From Corylus avellana (taxonomy: Eukaryota > Streptophyta > Magnoliopsida > Fagales > Betulaceae), in NCBI RefSeq assembly GCF_901000735.1, contig NC_081543.1:10833921-10897920 (forward strand): a stretch of 64,000 nucleotides of DNA, read 5' to 3'. The position numbers and the translations under genes were made by a program. Numbering within the stretch: position 1 is the stretch's first letter; each line of letters starts with the position of its first letter. This document shows, in pieces, positions 12,150 through 21,711 of this stretch. The notes beneath the pieces are model-generated. The model saw nothing but the letters and a program-made list of their open reading frames with translations. It was not told the origin of the DNA and searched no databases.

Positions 12150-13613
12150 ATGCAGAAATTGAGGAACACAGCAAATAGGCAAGCTTCTATTGCAATGGGA
12201 CAGTATAGTGGTGATGAATATGTGTCAGTTGGTGAAGTGCCTCTTCCTAGGGCAGATAACTTGAAGAGAGTTTCGGTTCTGCCCCTTGTCTTCCTAATCT
12301 TCTATGAGGTTTCTGGGGGGCCGTTTGGAGTCGAGGACGCTGTTGGTGCTGCTGGTCCTCTTTTAGCCCTTCTAGGGTTCTTGGTCTTTCCGTTCATATG
12401 GAGTGTTCCTGAGGCATTAATAACAGCCGAGATGGGTACCATGTTCCCTGAGAATGGTGGTTACGTGGTTTGGGTTTCGGCTGCTTTGGGTCCTTATTGG
12501 GGGTTTCAGCAAGGTTGGATGAAATGGCTAAGTGGGGTTATTGATAATGCTCTCTATCCGGTTCTGTTTCTTGACTATTGGAAGTCGGCAATCCCGGCTT
12601 TAGGTGGTGGTTTACCAAGAGTCCTAGCGGTGTTAGCTTTGACCATTGTCCTCACTTACATGAACTATAGGGGTTTAGCCATTGTGGGATGGCTTGCGGT
12701 TCTATTAGGGATATTCTCAATTCTTCCTTTTGTGGTTATGGGACTTGTGGGAATTCCAAAACTGAAGCCTTCCCGATGGTTAGAGGTAAACCTACATGAT
12801 GTGGACTGGAATTTGTATTTGAACACTTTGTTTTGGAATCTAAATTATTGGGACTCTATAAGCACACTTGCGGGTGAGGTGGACAACCCGAAGAGAACTC
12901 TTCCAAAGGCTCTGCTTTATGCTTTGATATTGGTAGTGCTTGGGTATTTCTTCCCACTTTTAATTGGCACCGGGGCTGTTCCAGTCAACCGTGAGTTGTG
13001 GACTGATGGGTATTTCTCGGATATTGCCAAAATTCTTGGAGGAGTTTGGTTGAGATGGTGGATCCAAGGAGCTGCAGCAATGTCAAATATGGGGATGTTT
13101 GTAGCTGAGATGAGCAGTGACTCTTTCCAACTTCTGGGAATGGCTGAAAGAGGGATGCTGCCTGAATTCTTTGCTAAGAGGTCTCGATATGGAACTCCTC
13201 TGATAGGGATTTTATTCTCAGCTTCTGGTGTCCTCTTGCTATCGTGGCTGAGCTTCCAAGAAATTGTAGCTGCAGAGAATTTCTTGTACTGTTTTGGAAT
13301 GATTTTGGAGTTCATGGCTTTTGTATGGTTACGGATAAAACACCCTGCTGCATCTCGGCCTTACAAGATACCCATGGGGACAGTTGGAGCCATTCTTATG
13401 TGTATTCCTCCAACCATATTGATTTGTGCTGTATTGGCTCTTTCTACGCTCAAAGTATTTCTTGTAAGTATGGTTGCAGTGGTAATTGGCCTTGTGATGC
13501 AGCCCAGTCTCAAGTATGTGGAGAGAAAGAGATGGATCAAGTTCTCCACTAGTTCTGACCTCCCAGATCTTCATGGTAATATTCGGAACAGTAATGATCC
13601 CTTAATAGATTAG
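12150..13613 (+). CDS. Polyamine uptake transporter (PUT/LAT family, RMV1-like)
   Basis: A single open frame of 487 codons encodes a very hydrophobic protein with about 12 membrane segments. It belongs to the amino acid-polyamine-organocation superfamily. The first transmembrane block [16 protein letters not shown] (about residues 48-63) carries the substrate-binding G-rich motif, followed by [20 protein letters not shown], typical of plant PUT proteins such as Arabidopsis RMV1/PUT3 and relatives. Length matches the family (about 480-500 residues). Family members move polyamines and paraquat across plasma, Golgi or ER membranes by proton coupling; which membrane this one serves cannot be told. 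The hydrophilic ends ([16 protein letters not shown] and the C-terminal [18 protein letters not shown]) are cytosolic in the family. The next in-frame ATG at 12195 (MGQYSGDEY) is an alternative start and may be the real one if a 5'-UTR intron ends at the AG of 12150-12155. Confidence 0.93.
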   Translation: MQKLRNTANRQASIAMGQYSGDEYVSVGEVPLPRADNLKRVSVLPLVFLIFYEVSGGPFGVEDAVGAAGPLLALLGFLVFPFIWSVPEALITAEMGTMFPENGGYVVWVSAALGPYWGFQQGWMKWLSGVIDNALYPVLFLDYWKSAIPALGGGLPRVLAVLALTIVLTYMNYRGLAIVGWLAVLLGIFSILPFVVMGLVGIPKLKPSRWLEVNLHDVDWNLYLNTLFWNLNYWDSISTLAGEVDNPKRTLPKALLYALILVVLGYFFPLLIGTGAVPVNRELWTDGYFSDIAKILGGVWLRWWIQGAAAMSNMGMFVAEMSSDSFQLLGMAERGMLPEFFAKRSRYGTPLIGILFSASGVLLLSWLSFQEIVAAENFLYCFGMILEFMAFVWLRIKHPAASRPYKIPMGTVGAILMCIPPTILICAVLALSTLKVFLVSMVAVVIGLVMQPSLKYVERKRWIKFSTSSDLPDLHGNIRNSNDPLID

Positions 13614-14449
13614 TGCATTTCCATCCAGCAAAGAAAGTGAAGGGAAGTGGACAGCGGGGTGAATGGAATCCTATACATAAATCAGTTCGTGCAGCCTATT
13701 TTCCACACCCTTTCTTGAAAATAAGCGCATACAATATTCCATGATGGTGCTAAGCTGTTGGGTAGTAATCCTTATGCCACACTGATCAAGTTGGCAGAGT
13801 CTCTATTGAAACAAGAATGCAAAGGTAGCATTCTAACTAATATGCTCATTTGCTTGTTTCAATGCTGTGGTTACTCGCTGTTTATCATCTTTGTTTTTAG
13901 ATTGATGATAGATGGAAGGGATGATTTAAAATTTAGACATTACTGAATGTGTAAGGAAAACGTAGATTTGCTCAGAGTAAATTTTAGTATTGTGTCTTCT
14001 ATAATTAATTCCCGATTTCGTTAGACATAATCTTGTAATGAAGGATTGCGGTTCTGGTAATCTCTGAAACAAGCTTTTACATGTTAGAGAAGCATCCTTA
14101 CATTATAGTCTAAATAGCTTGTAGTTGGCTACAAGTTAAGTTCTTAATTCAATAATTCATTTCATCAATGGAAATAATAAGTTCTAATTTCTTCCCTAGA
14201 CAATTTAAGTGGCAGCAATTTAGTTCTTTTTTGTCCGTCAGATTCAGGATTCTGTATTCCAGAAAATCTTTTTTTTTTTTTTTCCTAATAAATGATTTCA
14301 TTGAAAATATTTGCTGATAGAAAACCTTTTATGTCAAAACAAATGGAGCCCAAGTGAAAGGAGAGTCAAAAAAAGGCTAGATAGAGAGAGTTTATTCAAA
14401 TGGATAATTTCATTTATATGATAACTCAAACAAAAGAATAATAGACGCT
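13614..14449. other. 3' region of the transporter and convergent spacer
   Basis: Holds the presumed 3' UTR of the transporter (about 13614-14050) and the 3' UTR of the protease on the other strand. A poly(T) run at 14271-14283 and AT-rich text follow. No other gene seen. The two genes are convergent. Confidence 0.6.
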
Positions 14450-15850
14450 CTAAGCATTTTGAGCACAATCCTCTGGTGCAAATTGCAACTGCTTCCTTGT
14501 AATGTCATATATGAACTTTTGGTTTGTTTGCTGGTATGCTCCCAATAGAGTAACGTGATCACCTCCAACTATCGCCAAACAAAAGACTTCTTCCCCAGAG
14601 TCGAGCTGATTCACAACAAATGTCCCTTGTGGTGCAACTTCAAGCTCTGCATTTCTTAAATGAAAGGTCATACCAGGAAGGTCTCTGAACCCTTCCGGCA
14701 CACTGCGCTCATAGCAAAGATCAAAACATGATTCAAAAATCCTAGTCCTTGTCATGTTAGGGAAACCCGAAAAATAAAGCAGAAGTTTTCTAATTACTAC
14801 ATCATAAGCAGACTTGATGATAGTTGTAAAAGTAGTTCCAGAGTCTATAGCACACCCTCCAGAACCGTCAAATTGTAAACTAAATAGCTCTGGATTGATG
14901 TCAAGCCTTGTCCCATTAATGCTGATGCCTAGCAACTCAATAAAGTAGGCCTGGGAGCTTTTAAATTGGACTAGTTTAGTTGTCTGTAAAACTGTTGTTG
15001 GTTGAGGTATATCTCCCCCGAACCTTAGATATGTGTCCAAGGCATGGCCATCATTGAACTTGAGGCAGTATGAGAATGTTCCATGACTCAGATTTTGTAT
15101 TTGATTCACAAAGGAACGGATGCCCCATCCCAACCCAAATATCCCGTTTACTTGATTGTCATTCCCACCATAGTGCATATCAGCAGTGTCAATTGAGCAA
15201 CCAAAAACTATGTTTGGAATAGTCTGAGGCCTGCCACTAGCGGAAAGGAAAGTGAAAGCTTCGCTTGCAAGAATCCCAATTGTGTATGCACCATCCAGGT
15301 ACCTCGATTGGTAGGAGCATGAGTCCCCAATGCATTGATGGGGTATGCAAAGTGGGTGCACATTACAAGGGAGAGGCCTATAAGTTGTGGAAAGCCTGTT
15401 GGGGAAAGGGGGTTCACTACAAGGGAAGCAACGATTACCAGGGAGTGCACAGTCCTGACACTGTGTCCATGTGACGGAGCTTCCAGTGTCCATGTGCAGG
15501 TGGTATGCCTTGAATGGCCGAGCAGGGAAAGTTGCATTGAAGGTGCCAATGCCAAGTCTCACCATGTATATAGACTTTGCTTGAATAGCAATGGGCGCAC
15601 GAATAGCCTCATTAGGGTGTACGGACAGGTAACCAGCACCTGCAGCACGAGCTTTAGATTGGTTTACGAGTCTTTGAATCCTTTCAATGAAAGTAGTGTT
15701 TCCAGGGTAAAGAGGTGATGCTGGTGAGTCTCTATGGATGAGCTTGATAGTCAAGCCATTGGCGTTGGGTTTCCCTACAACATGACCCAGCACCAGCAGC
15801 AATAAGTTTGACAGGATGCTGAGAAATGCTAATATTCTCATTGTCGCCAT
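14450..15850 (-). CDS. Secreted nepenthesin-type aspartic protease (peptidase A1)
   Basis: An intronless frame of 466 codons. Residues 1-25 form a signal peptide (LSILSNLLLLVLG), so the enzyme should enter the secretory pathway and end up in the apoplast or vacuole. A short propeptide with KLIHRDSPASPLY follows; this motif is typical of the plant CDR1/nepenthesin-like group. The two catalytic aspartates are visible: Asp121 in HMDTGSSVTW and Asp336 in AIDSGTT. Between them lies the Cys-rich nepenthesin insert (Cys131, 134, 141, 144) and FGCSIDTA. The usual flap YGDGSYT appears here as YLDGAYT, a mild departure. The C-terminal LLGAYQQTN is the family's LGxxQQ motif. Start chosen at the ATG before the signal peptide, about 50 bases from a TATA-like run. 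Related Arabidopsis proteins act in defence and pollen, but the role here is unknown. Confidence 0.93.
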   Translation of the reverse strand: MATMRILAFLSILSNLLLLVLGHVVGKPNANGLTIKLIHRDSPASPLYPGNTTFIERIQRLVNQSKARAAGAGYLSVHPNEAIRAPIAIQAKSIYMVRLGIGTFNATFPARPFKAYHLHMDTGSSVTWTQCQDCALPGNRCFPCSEPPFPNRLSTTYRPLPCNVHPLCIPHQCIGDSCSYQSRYLDGAYTIGILASEAFTFLSASGRPQTIPNIVFGCSIDTADMHYGGNDNQVNGIFGLGWGIRSFVNQIQNLSHGTFSYCLKFNDGHALDTYLRFGGDIPQPTTVLQTTKLVQFKSSQAYFIELLGISINGTRLDINPELFSLQFDGSGGCAIDSGTTFTTIIKSAYDVVIRKLLLYFSGFPNMTRTRIFESCFDLCYERSVPEGFRDLPGMTFHLRNAELEVAPQGTFVVNQLDSGEEVFCLAIVGGDHVTLLGAYQQTNQKFIYDITRKQLQFAPEDCAQNA

Positions 15851-15898
15851 GGCAGGACAATGGAGGATGGTGGTGCTTTATAGTAGAGAAGACGATGA

Positions 15899-15911
15899 AT
15901 ATATATATATA
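15899..15911 (-). promoter_or_regulatory. TATA-like run upstream of the protease
   Basis: Reads tatatatatatata on the minus strand, about 50 bases before the start codon at 15850. This is the expected position for a TATA box with a short 5' UTR. Confidence 0.5.
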
Positions 15912-16159
15912 CATGGTAGGCTTTGTTGGTTTTCAACATCTTGCCATGCATGCTTTCTTATTAAAAATAGTAACTAATTAATTGGTGACTATGGCTTATT
16001 TATGGCATGTCAAAGAAGCTTGTGTCTATGTGACTAAGAAGTATCTATTTATTAAATTACGAGCTATTAAAGAGTATCCATGAAGCCAAATACCATATAA
16101 TTGTTAAGAATTAATGAGATAAAGAATTGTTCAATTTATTTGTCCTATCAGACTAGTGA

Positions 16160-16469
16160 TGTTATGGTTTGGAAATGATATTATTTTTTTCAATTTAAGT
16201 TTCCTTGAGTTTGTGATTTTAAAAAGTGTGATTTTTAAAAACTCAATTAAGCGTTTGACAAAATTACGGTTGGGCTTTCAAAATCGCAACTTAGTTTTTG
16301 AAATTGTGCATTTAGAAAAAAGAAGAAAAAACACTTCCTTAACTACGATTTGAAAGCACATAATTTAAATCGCAATTTTTAAAAAATACAACCTAAACAA
16401 TTCATTTTCTGTAATTTGGTTTAAAATCACATTTTTTGTTTATAAAATCACAATATCAAACATACCATA
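16160..16469. repeat. Inverted-repeat element (MITE-like), about 310 bp
   Basis: The ends are imperfect inverted repeats (tttggaaatgatatt at the left, aatatcaaacatacca at the right), and the inside repeats the words aaaatcgcaa and ttttaaaatcaca in both orientations. No coding capacity. It looks like a decayed non-autonomous DNA transposon in the promoter-side spacer between the protease and the next gene. Confidence 0.5.
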
Positions 16470-16651
16470 GAAGAAACGGGGTTATGGCCGTAATTAACTT
16501 TCAGGAAATGGTCCTGGTTGGCGCAATTGAACTTAAATTGGAAATTGAAGGCCGATTCAATATACTGATTCACTTGTGCCCTTTTCATATGCAAAAGTCA
16601 CGAAGACTAAAAAGTTTTGAAAAAATAAAGCTTTTATAAACTTATTTGACT

Positions 16652-16815
16652 GTTTATATGAGTGTAATCTAAGTGTCACATATGTCAATTCGTGAGGCTA
16701 TTTAGTTGTTTATTTGAGTGGGCTCTAAGTATCACATCTGTCAATTCGTGAGGCTATTTAACTGTTTATTTGAGTGGGCTCTAAGTGTCACATCTATCAA
16801 TTCGTGAGACTATTT
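16652..16815 (+). repeat. Tandem repeat, 56-bp unit, three copies
   Basis: Units begin at 16652, 16708 and 16764 with gtttatttgagtgggctcta (first copy slightly different) and each ends with tcaattcgtgaggctattt. The second and third copies are more alike than the first. It lies about 0.7 kb upstream of the coiled-coil gene. Confidence 0.85.
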
Positions 16816-16824
16816 TAAAATAAT

Positions 16825-17060
16825 AAAGTTTTCCTTCAAACTGGGTTAAAAAAAATTCATTCAACCTAATCTATAAAAGTGACATATGTCCCTTAAACAT
16901 ATAAGATGCACATTTTTTTTTAATAGGAGAGACAAAGTCGAAATAAAATTTATTAAAAATTCATGTGCATTTCATATGTTATTAAAAAAAATGAACACAT
17001 GTCACTTTTATAGAGTAGGTCGAAAGAAATTCCTCCACCCAATTTAGAGTAAAACTTTGT
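16825..17060. repeat. Short inverted-repeat element (MITE-like)
   Basis: Left text ctataaaagtgacatatgt pairs with right text acatgtcacttttatagag, and the flanks ctgggttaaaaaaaattcat / gaaattcctccacccaattt continue the match loosely. The total length is about 235 bp with no coding capacity. Confidence 0.55.
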
Positions 17061-17407
17061 CCATTTTAAAAAAAACCGGTCGGTTAGAGGGTTATAAGTG
17101 TATTTAACGCACAAATTATCCATAATAGTCATTTGAAATGTTTTAAATACCCCTCTAAAACATACTGCAATTGTTATTGAAATCCCAAGCAAACCTTTGT
17201 TCCTATGGCTCTCTTTTAACTCCCCAAAAATGATCAATTCATCTAAAATTTGTTGGTAATTTTCAGAATCAAGTCATTTCTGTCCGGTAAATAAAACGAT
17301 AGGAAGAAACCTAAAAAAAAAAAAAAAAAGATTGGAGACGAAAGAAAAATAACGAGACATTTTCCAAACTCATTACCCCAAAATTTAAAACGAAGAATAC
17401 CCGCCAC

Positions 17408-17415
17408 TATAAATA
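17408..17415 (+). promoter_or_regulatory. TATA box of the coiled-coil gene
   Basis: TATAAATA located 81 bases before the first ATG at 17496, a standard spacing for a plant promoter with a short leader. Confidence 0.6.
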
Positions 17416-17495
17416 TCCAGACCACAAAATTGGCCCCTCCCTCACAATTCCAAAATCCGAACTCTGCAACAGAAACTTTGAGCGCAGTGAGAAAT

Positions 17496-17814
17496 ATGAA
17501 GAAGAAAGGGAATCGCAGGTCCTCAGTAGCGGAGCTTCTGGAAACGCCGTTACCGAAGGTGGCTTCTTCTCCTCCTCCTCCAAACGAGTCTCCGAAATCG
17601 GGTATCTTCATCAGCAGCAAGAAAACGCTCTCTGCCTCGAAGATCAAGAAGGAAAAGTCGCTTCCTACTGCTCTGAACTCCCTAAGCAGCTTCTCCGATC
17701 TTAAGGACCTCGCCTCTTCACGCCTCGACGATCTCAAGCGCCACATCGATCGCTCTCACGCCGAGATCCTTAAGGAGCTCGACTCTTCCCAGTCTCGCCT
17801 CCACAAGCGCTTCA

Positions 17815-17850
<36 letters not shown>

Positions 17851-20049
17851 AGTAAGATTGCGTTTGCGTTTATTGCCATTTTGAGTTTTGTTGAGTACGA
17901 CTTGTTTGGTTGCTGAGAAAATAGTCCTAGAAAACTGGAATTATTATAACTTTCTCTGTTGAGTGATGCTCTTGAGTGTCCAATGTCAAAGTTTTTTTTG
18001 AGATTTGAAATTTTTTCTCTACATTTCTTTCATTTTCTGAGCTGCCAAACGGATCAGTGTAAAAAGCGATATATCTAAGAGTGATATTTAGATATTTGAT
18101 CATTTATGATTTTAAGCCTTTCATTTTGTTTCCTGAAACTCCATTTTAGATTTTGTTAATAGGCTATGTTAATTAGCCCTCTAATTTCTTGACTTCCACG
18201 TGTCACTTAATGAAATCGTTTTGCTGTGTTACAATGGCTAATATTCCATTAATCGAAAAACTTATTTTCAACAAGGCAATGCAAAATTTCGCAAGTTCTG
18301 GATCTAATCAATAAAACTTGTTGATCATTTTCACTCTTTTTGATCAATTATTTTCATGATTTCTATATTTAAGATTTTATTTGTAACTCCGTCAACGTGC
18401 AACCACTGGATCTGCAACTGTGTATAAATAGTTGAATTGTGGTTTAACCAATTGCTCAAAGATACATTTTCTCAAAATCATGTTGATTGACGTAAAAACA
18501 AAGGATTTTGTGCTTTATCAACAATTACTTGACATCATCTTTTGTGTTCCTACGTTACTGAATTACTCACCACAGAATCTATTTTTAGTGTTCAAATAGT
18601 ACCATGCATTGGACTTCCCAAATGAGTGCTTTGACATAATTTTGCTTCCAGTAAAAGAATTATCTTAGAATTATGAGGGCCTTGACAAAATTTTGCAAGC
18701 TTTCAGGTGTAATTAAGGTTGACCTAAGCTTGAATTCTTGAATTTTGGATTTTACAATTTGATCTTATGCTTTAACCATTTCAAGCTTCCACAAATTTCA
18801 CATGAACTACTTCCACTTACATGTGAAAAATTCTTTTCAAAGGTCCAACTCAAAAAGTCAGTAAAAAGAGTATATCTATCTTCTTTCGAGGGTCCAAACC
18901 TTTCAGTTGCATATTTTTCATTCTTTTCTTTGGTTGTGATTGTGAAGAATGCATGGTGCTCTTCATTCTTTATGGCTGAATTTGACCCCTCGGTTACTTT
19001 CGATTTCTGTAATTTATTTGTTAAGTGTACCTGGTTGACCAGACCAGGAGAAACAAATGCCAGAATCCTTTACACGGTTGTTGACCAACTTCAGAACTTC
19101 TGAAAGTAAACTAAAATGTTAGCAGGGTTTTCTCAGCTAATTATTGTCTCTGTTTTCCATTTTCTAATTCCATAGATTCAGACTCAACCATGCCAACAAT
19201 TGATGGATTCTGAAAGCTGTAATCTGCGTAAACTAAAATGTTAGCAGGGTTTTCTCAGCTAATTATTGTCTCTGTTTTCCATTTTCTAATTCCATAGATT
19301 CAGACTCAATCATGCCAACAATTGATGGATGAATCAGAGAAGGAATACAAGAAGATGTCTGAAAGGATCAGTGAAAGTCGTGAAGCAATGAAGGTGTTTC
19401 CTCGGTGACAAACACTAGATGAGTTTTTCTGATGTCTTTCAGTAATTTCTCAAAGAAGTCCGGATGATTCTTTTTCAGGCTTCATATGGAGAGTTCATTG
19501 CAGATGCACATGGCAGCGCATCTCGTGGTATGTTACAAAGACTTTGCTTCTGCGACCTTGTTAAGATAACCAAACCTGATTATTTTGCTGCATCATGGGG
19601 ATTGGGGAATATATAGGAGGGATAAGAGAGTGACAAAAAACATTACTCAAACTAACAAAACAATAGAAACAGAGAAATCCCAAAATAGTTTATGGCCTGT
19701 TTACATCTTATTTATGATTAGTGTATCCCATATCTGATATCTGGGGTTGGATATATACCCTATTATGAGGGTGCGGCCATTTGCACAAGGGCATGTACTC
19801 AATTCATGATGCATTACCATGTACTTATTGATGAGATTAAGGATATGTTCTTCATTACTCTATGTTGAAGTCATAAGTATCATTGATTCTGTTTCAGCAG
19901 TTTATAAACCATCATCTCATTCCTTTTGATACATCTTTTGTTTTCATTCAAAATTTTCAGCATGCAAAACATCCATCACTGAGCTTTCACAATCCTGTGA
20001 GAAAGCAATGGATGCTCTCCGAAGAAGATTTGGGATTCCATCAACATAG
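17496..20049 (+). CDS. Unrecognised small Ser/Lys-rich coiled-coil protein, four coding exons
   Basis: Exons 17496-17816, 19298-19393, 19479-19527 and 19961-20049 join in phase to 184 codons plus stop; every junction is GT-AG. The N-terminal third is basic and disordered (MKKKGNRRSSVAELLETPLP, later SPPPPNESPKSG). From about residue 65 the protein is a charged helix suited to a coiled coil (SFSDLKDLASSRLDDLKRHI, EILKELDSSQSRLHKRFK, then EKEYKKMSERISESREAMK), ending with CEKAMDALRRRFGIPST. No enzyme motif is visible, so a structural or DNA/microtubule-associated role is possible but is only inference. Start chosen at the first ATG after the TATA box; the open frame extends upstream without another ATG. 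Oddities: a CT microsatellite touches the first donor, and the second acceptor is duplicated 122 bases upstream. Confidence 0.75.
17818..17849 (+). repeat. CT microsatellite at the first donor site
   Basis: About 16 CT units begin immediately after the intron's first bases (AAG|GTCTCTCT). Length change here would alter the donor context from position +3 on. Confidence 0.85.
19106..19349 (+). repeat. 122-bp tandem duplication spanning intron end and exon 2 start
   Basis: 19106-19208 and 19228-19330 match almost base for base (one C/T difference is visible). Each copy carries the polypyrimidine stretch, the acceptor ccatag and the first 30 or so coding bases. Only the second copy continues into the full exon 2. 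Confidence 0.9.
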
Positions 20050-21711
20050 CCTTCACTTGTCCATGCCACTCAGTAACAGAAGCTTTTAGGTGAGTCTTTG
20101 ATGCTTAACGTCTTTCATTATTGGTGTGTTCTTGGATGTTATAATTTAATGAAACGTTGATAAAATACTTTTCATACCTTTTGGTGGAATCAAATTTTGA
20201 TAATTCTGTTAAAATGTGTCTTCTAGGAATTGATCGACGAGAAAAGAAAAAAAAAAAATCAGTCTGGATTCCGGAGGGTCTACTACAATTAGCAGATGAG
20301 ATGCTATGGAAAAGACTACTGTTGGGCATTTCTGATTTTCACTTCATTACGACAATGTGTTTCTTTCTCCAGATTAAAATGCTATTATAATATTGTAGAG
20401 AGGCAGCGACACTTCTATCCTTTTATATGGTAATCCTACGTATATTCACAATTCATAGTAGACACTAGACACGTACAACACGGCAGCTACCCCCAGGATT
20501 TGATCCTCTACAATTCCTTTTTCATAGAGCCTCGCCAGCCACCATACCTCTATTTTTTCCCCTTTTTTAATGATATAAATTTATTGAAAAGTAGACAAGA
20601 TGATCTATTTGATAACAATTGAAATCTAAGAGAGTAAATTGATAAAATTTAAACCTTATAGAGTGATTTGATAAATAAGTCATACCTCAGGCACCTCTTG
20701 AGCATTTCTTCTCCTTTTTTAAACCAAATTGTACTTCTTTTGCTGATATCTATCTCATTTAGATCTATTAGACATTATTATCAAAACATGCACAAAAAAA
20801 TCAGTGATGTAATTTGGAAGATTATATAATAGTGAGGCTACTTACTGAATGAGTAATTCAATAGAAATCTCCGTTATAATTTATAAAACAATATATCTAA
20901 TTGTTACTTGTTAAGAACAAATACAACTTCATTGTGTTGTAGTCTTGTAGAGTTTGTAATTAGTAATTATATGATGATATTCAACAATGAAAATAATAAC
21001 ACAATAAGACTCATGTAATTGAAAAATAAATTGAATTTACAATGTATGCAGGGCTATAATCAAACCAACTGTTAAAAGTATAAGTTTAGTTCTTTTTTTT
21101 TTTTGGTTGAAGGAATTCAAACTTTTTCACAAGTTGTTTGATCAACTTATTCTTTTGTCAAATAAAATAACTATTGTTAATATATTTTCATAAATCTATG
21201 GTTATTATATATATATATATATCATTCAAGTTAATAAAAATAAATTTTATCTGTAAACTCATAAACTTATCAGTAAACGCATAAAAAAAATTAACTACCA
21301 ACTTTTTATTTTCTAATATTTTATCATGAAATGAAATATTTATATTAAAATTGGTATATCCATCGCATTAAAAAAATAACATTTTGTTTTTCTTCATATT
21401 TTTAAATATAAAATATTCTAAAAAAATTATACATAAATGAATAGAAACGGATTCGTTTCATAAGTAAACTAAAAAATAAAATCGAACTCTCCTTCAAAAA
21501 AAAAAAAAAAAAAAAAAAATCGAACTCCGACCGCCCCTGGCGTCTGCAGCACGACAATGCAGTGCGAAAAAGCCCACCTCTTATCCAAAAAATAAGAGAG
21601 AAGAAAAGGAGAGAGCCCACCTCTTAGTAGGCCTATCACCTGCTTGTAAAAAAACCCGTATGAACGAGCGGGTTATGCGCATTTAAACGCGATAAAGCAT
21701 CTTACTTTCTA
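20050..21711. other. Intergenic region, no gene seen
   Basis: Contains the 3' UTR of the coiled-coil gene, AT-rich repeats, a TA microsatellite at 21209-21222 and an A run at 21496-21519. The segment 21640-21711 is presumably the leader of the ankyrin gene. Confidence 0.6.

Noticed and set aside
12917..13574. Minus-strand and plus-strand open frames within the transporter gene
   Set aside because: Shadow frames of the 487-codon transporter; no independent domain.
15208..15718. Long open frames opposite or out of phase with the aspartic protease
   Set aside because: Shadows of the protease coding sequence; the catalytic motifs fix the true frame.
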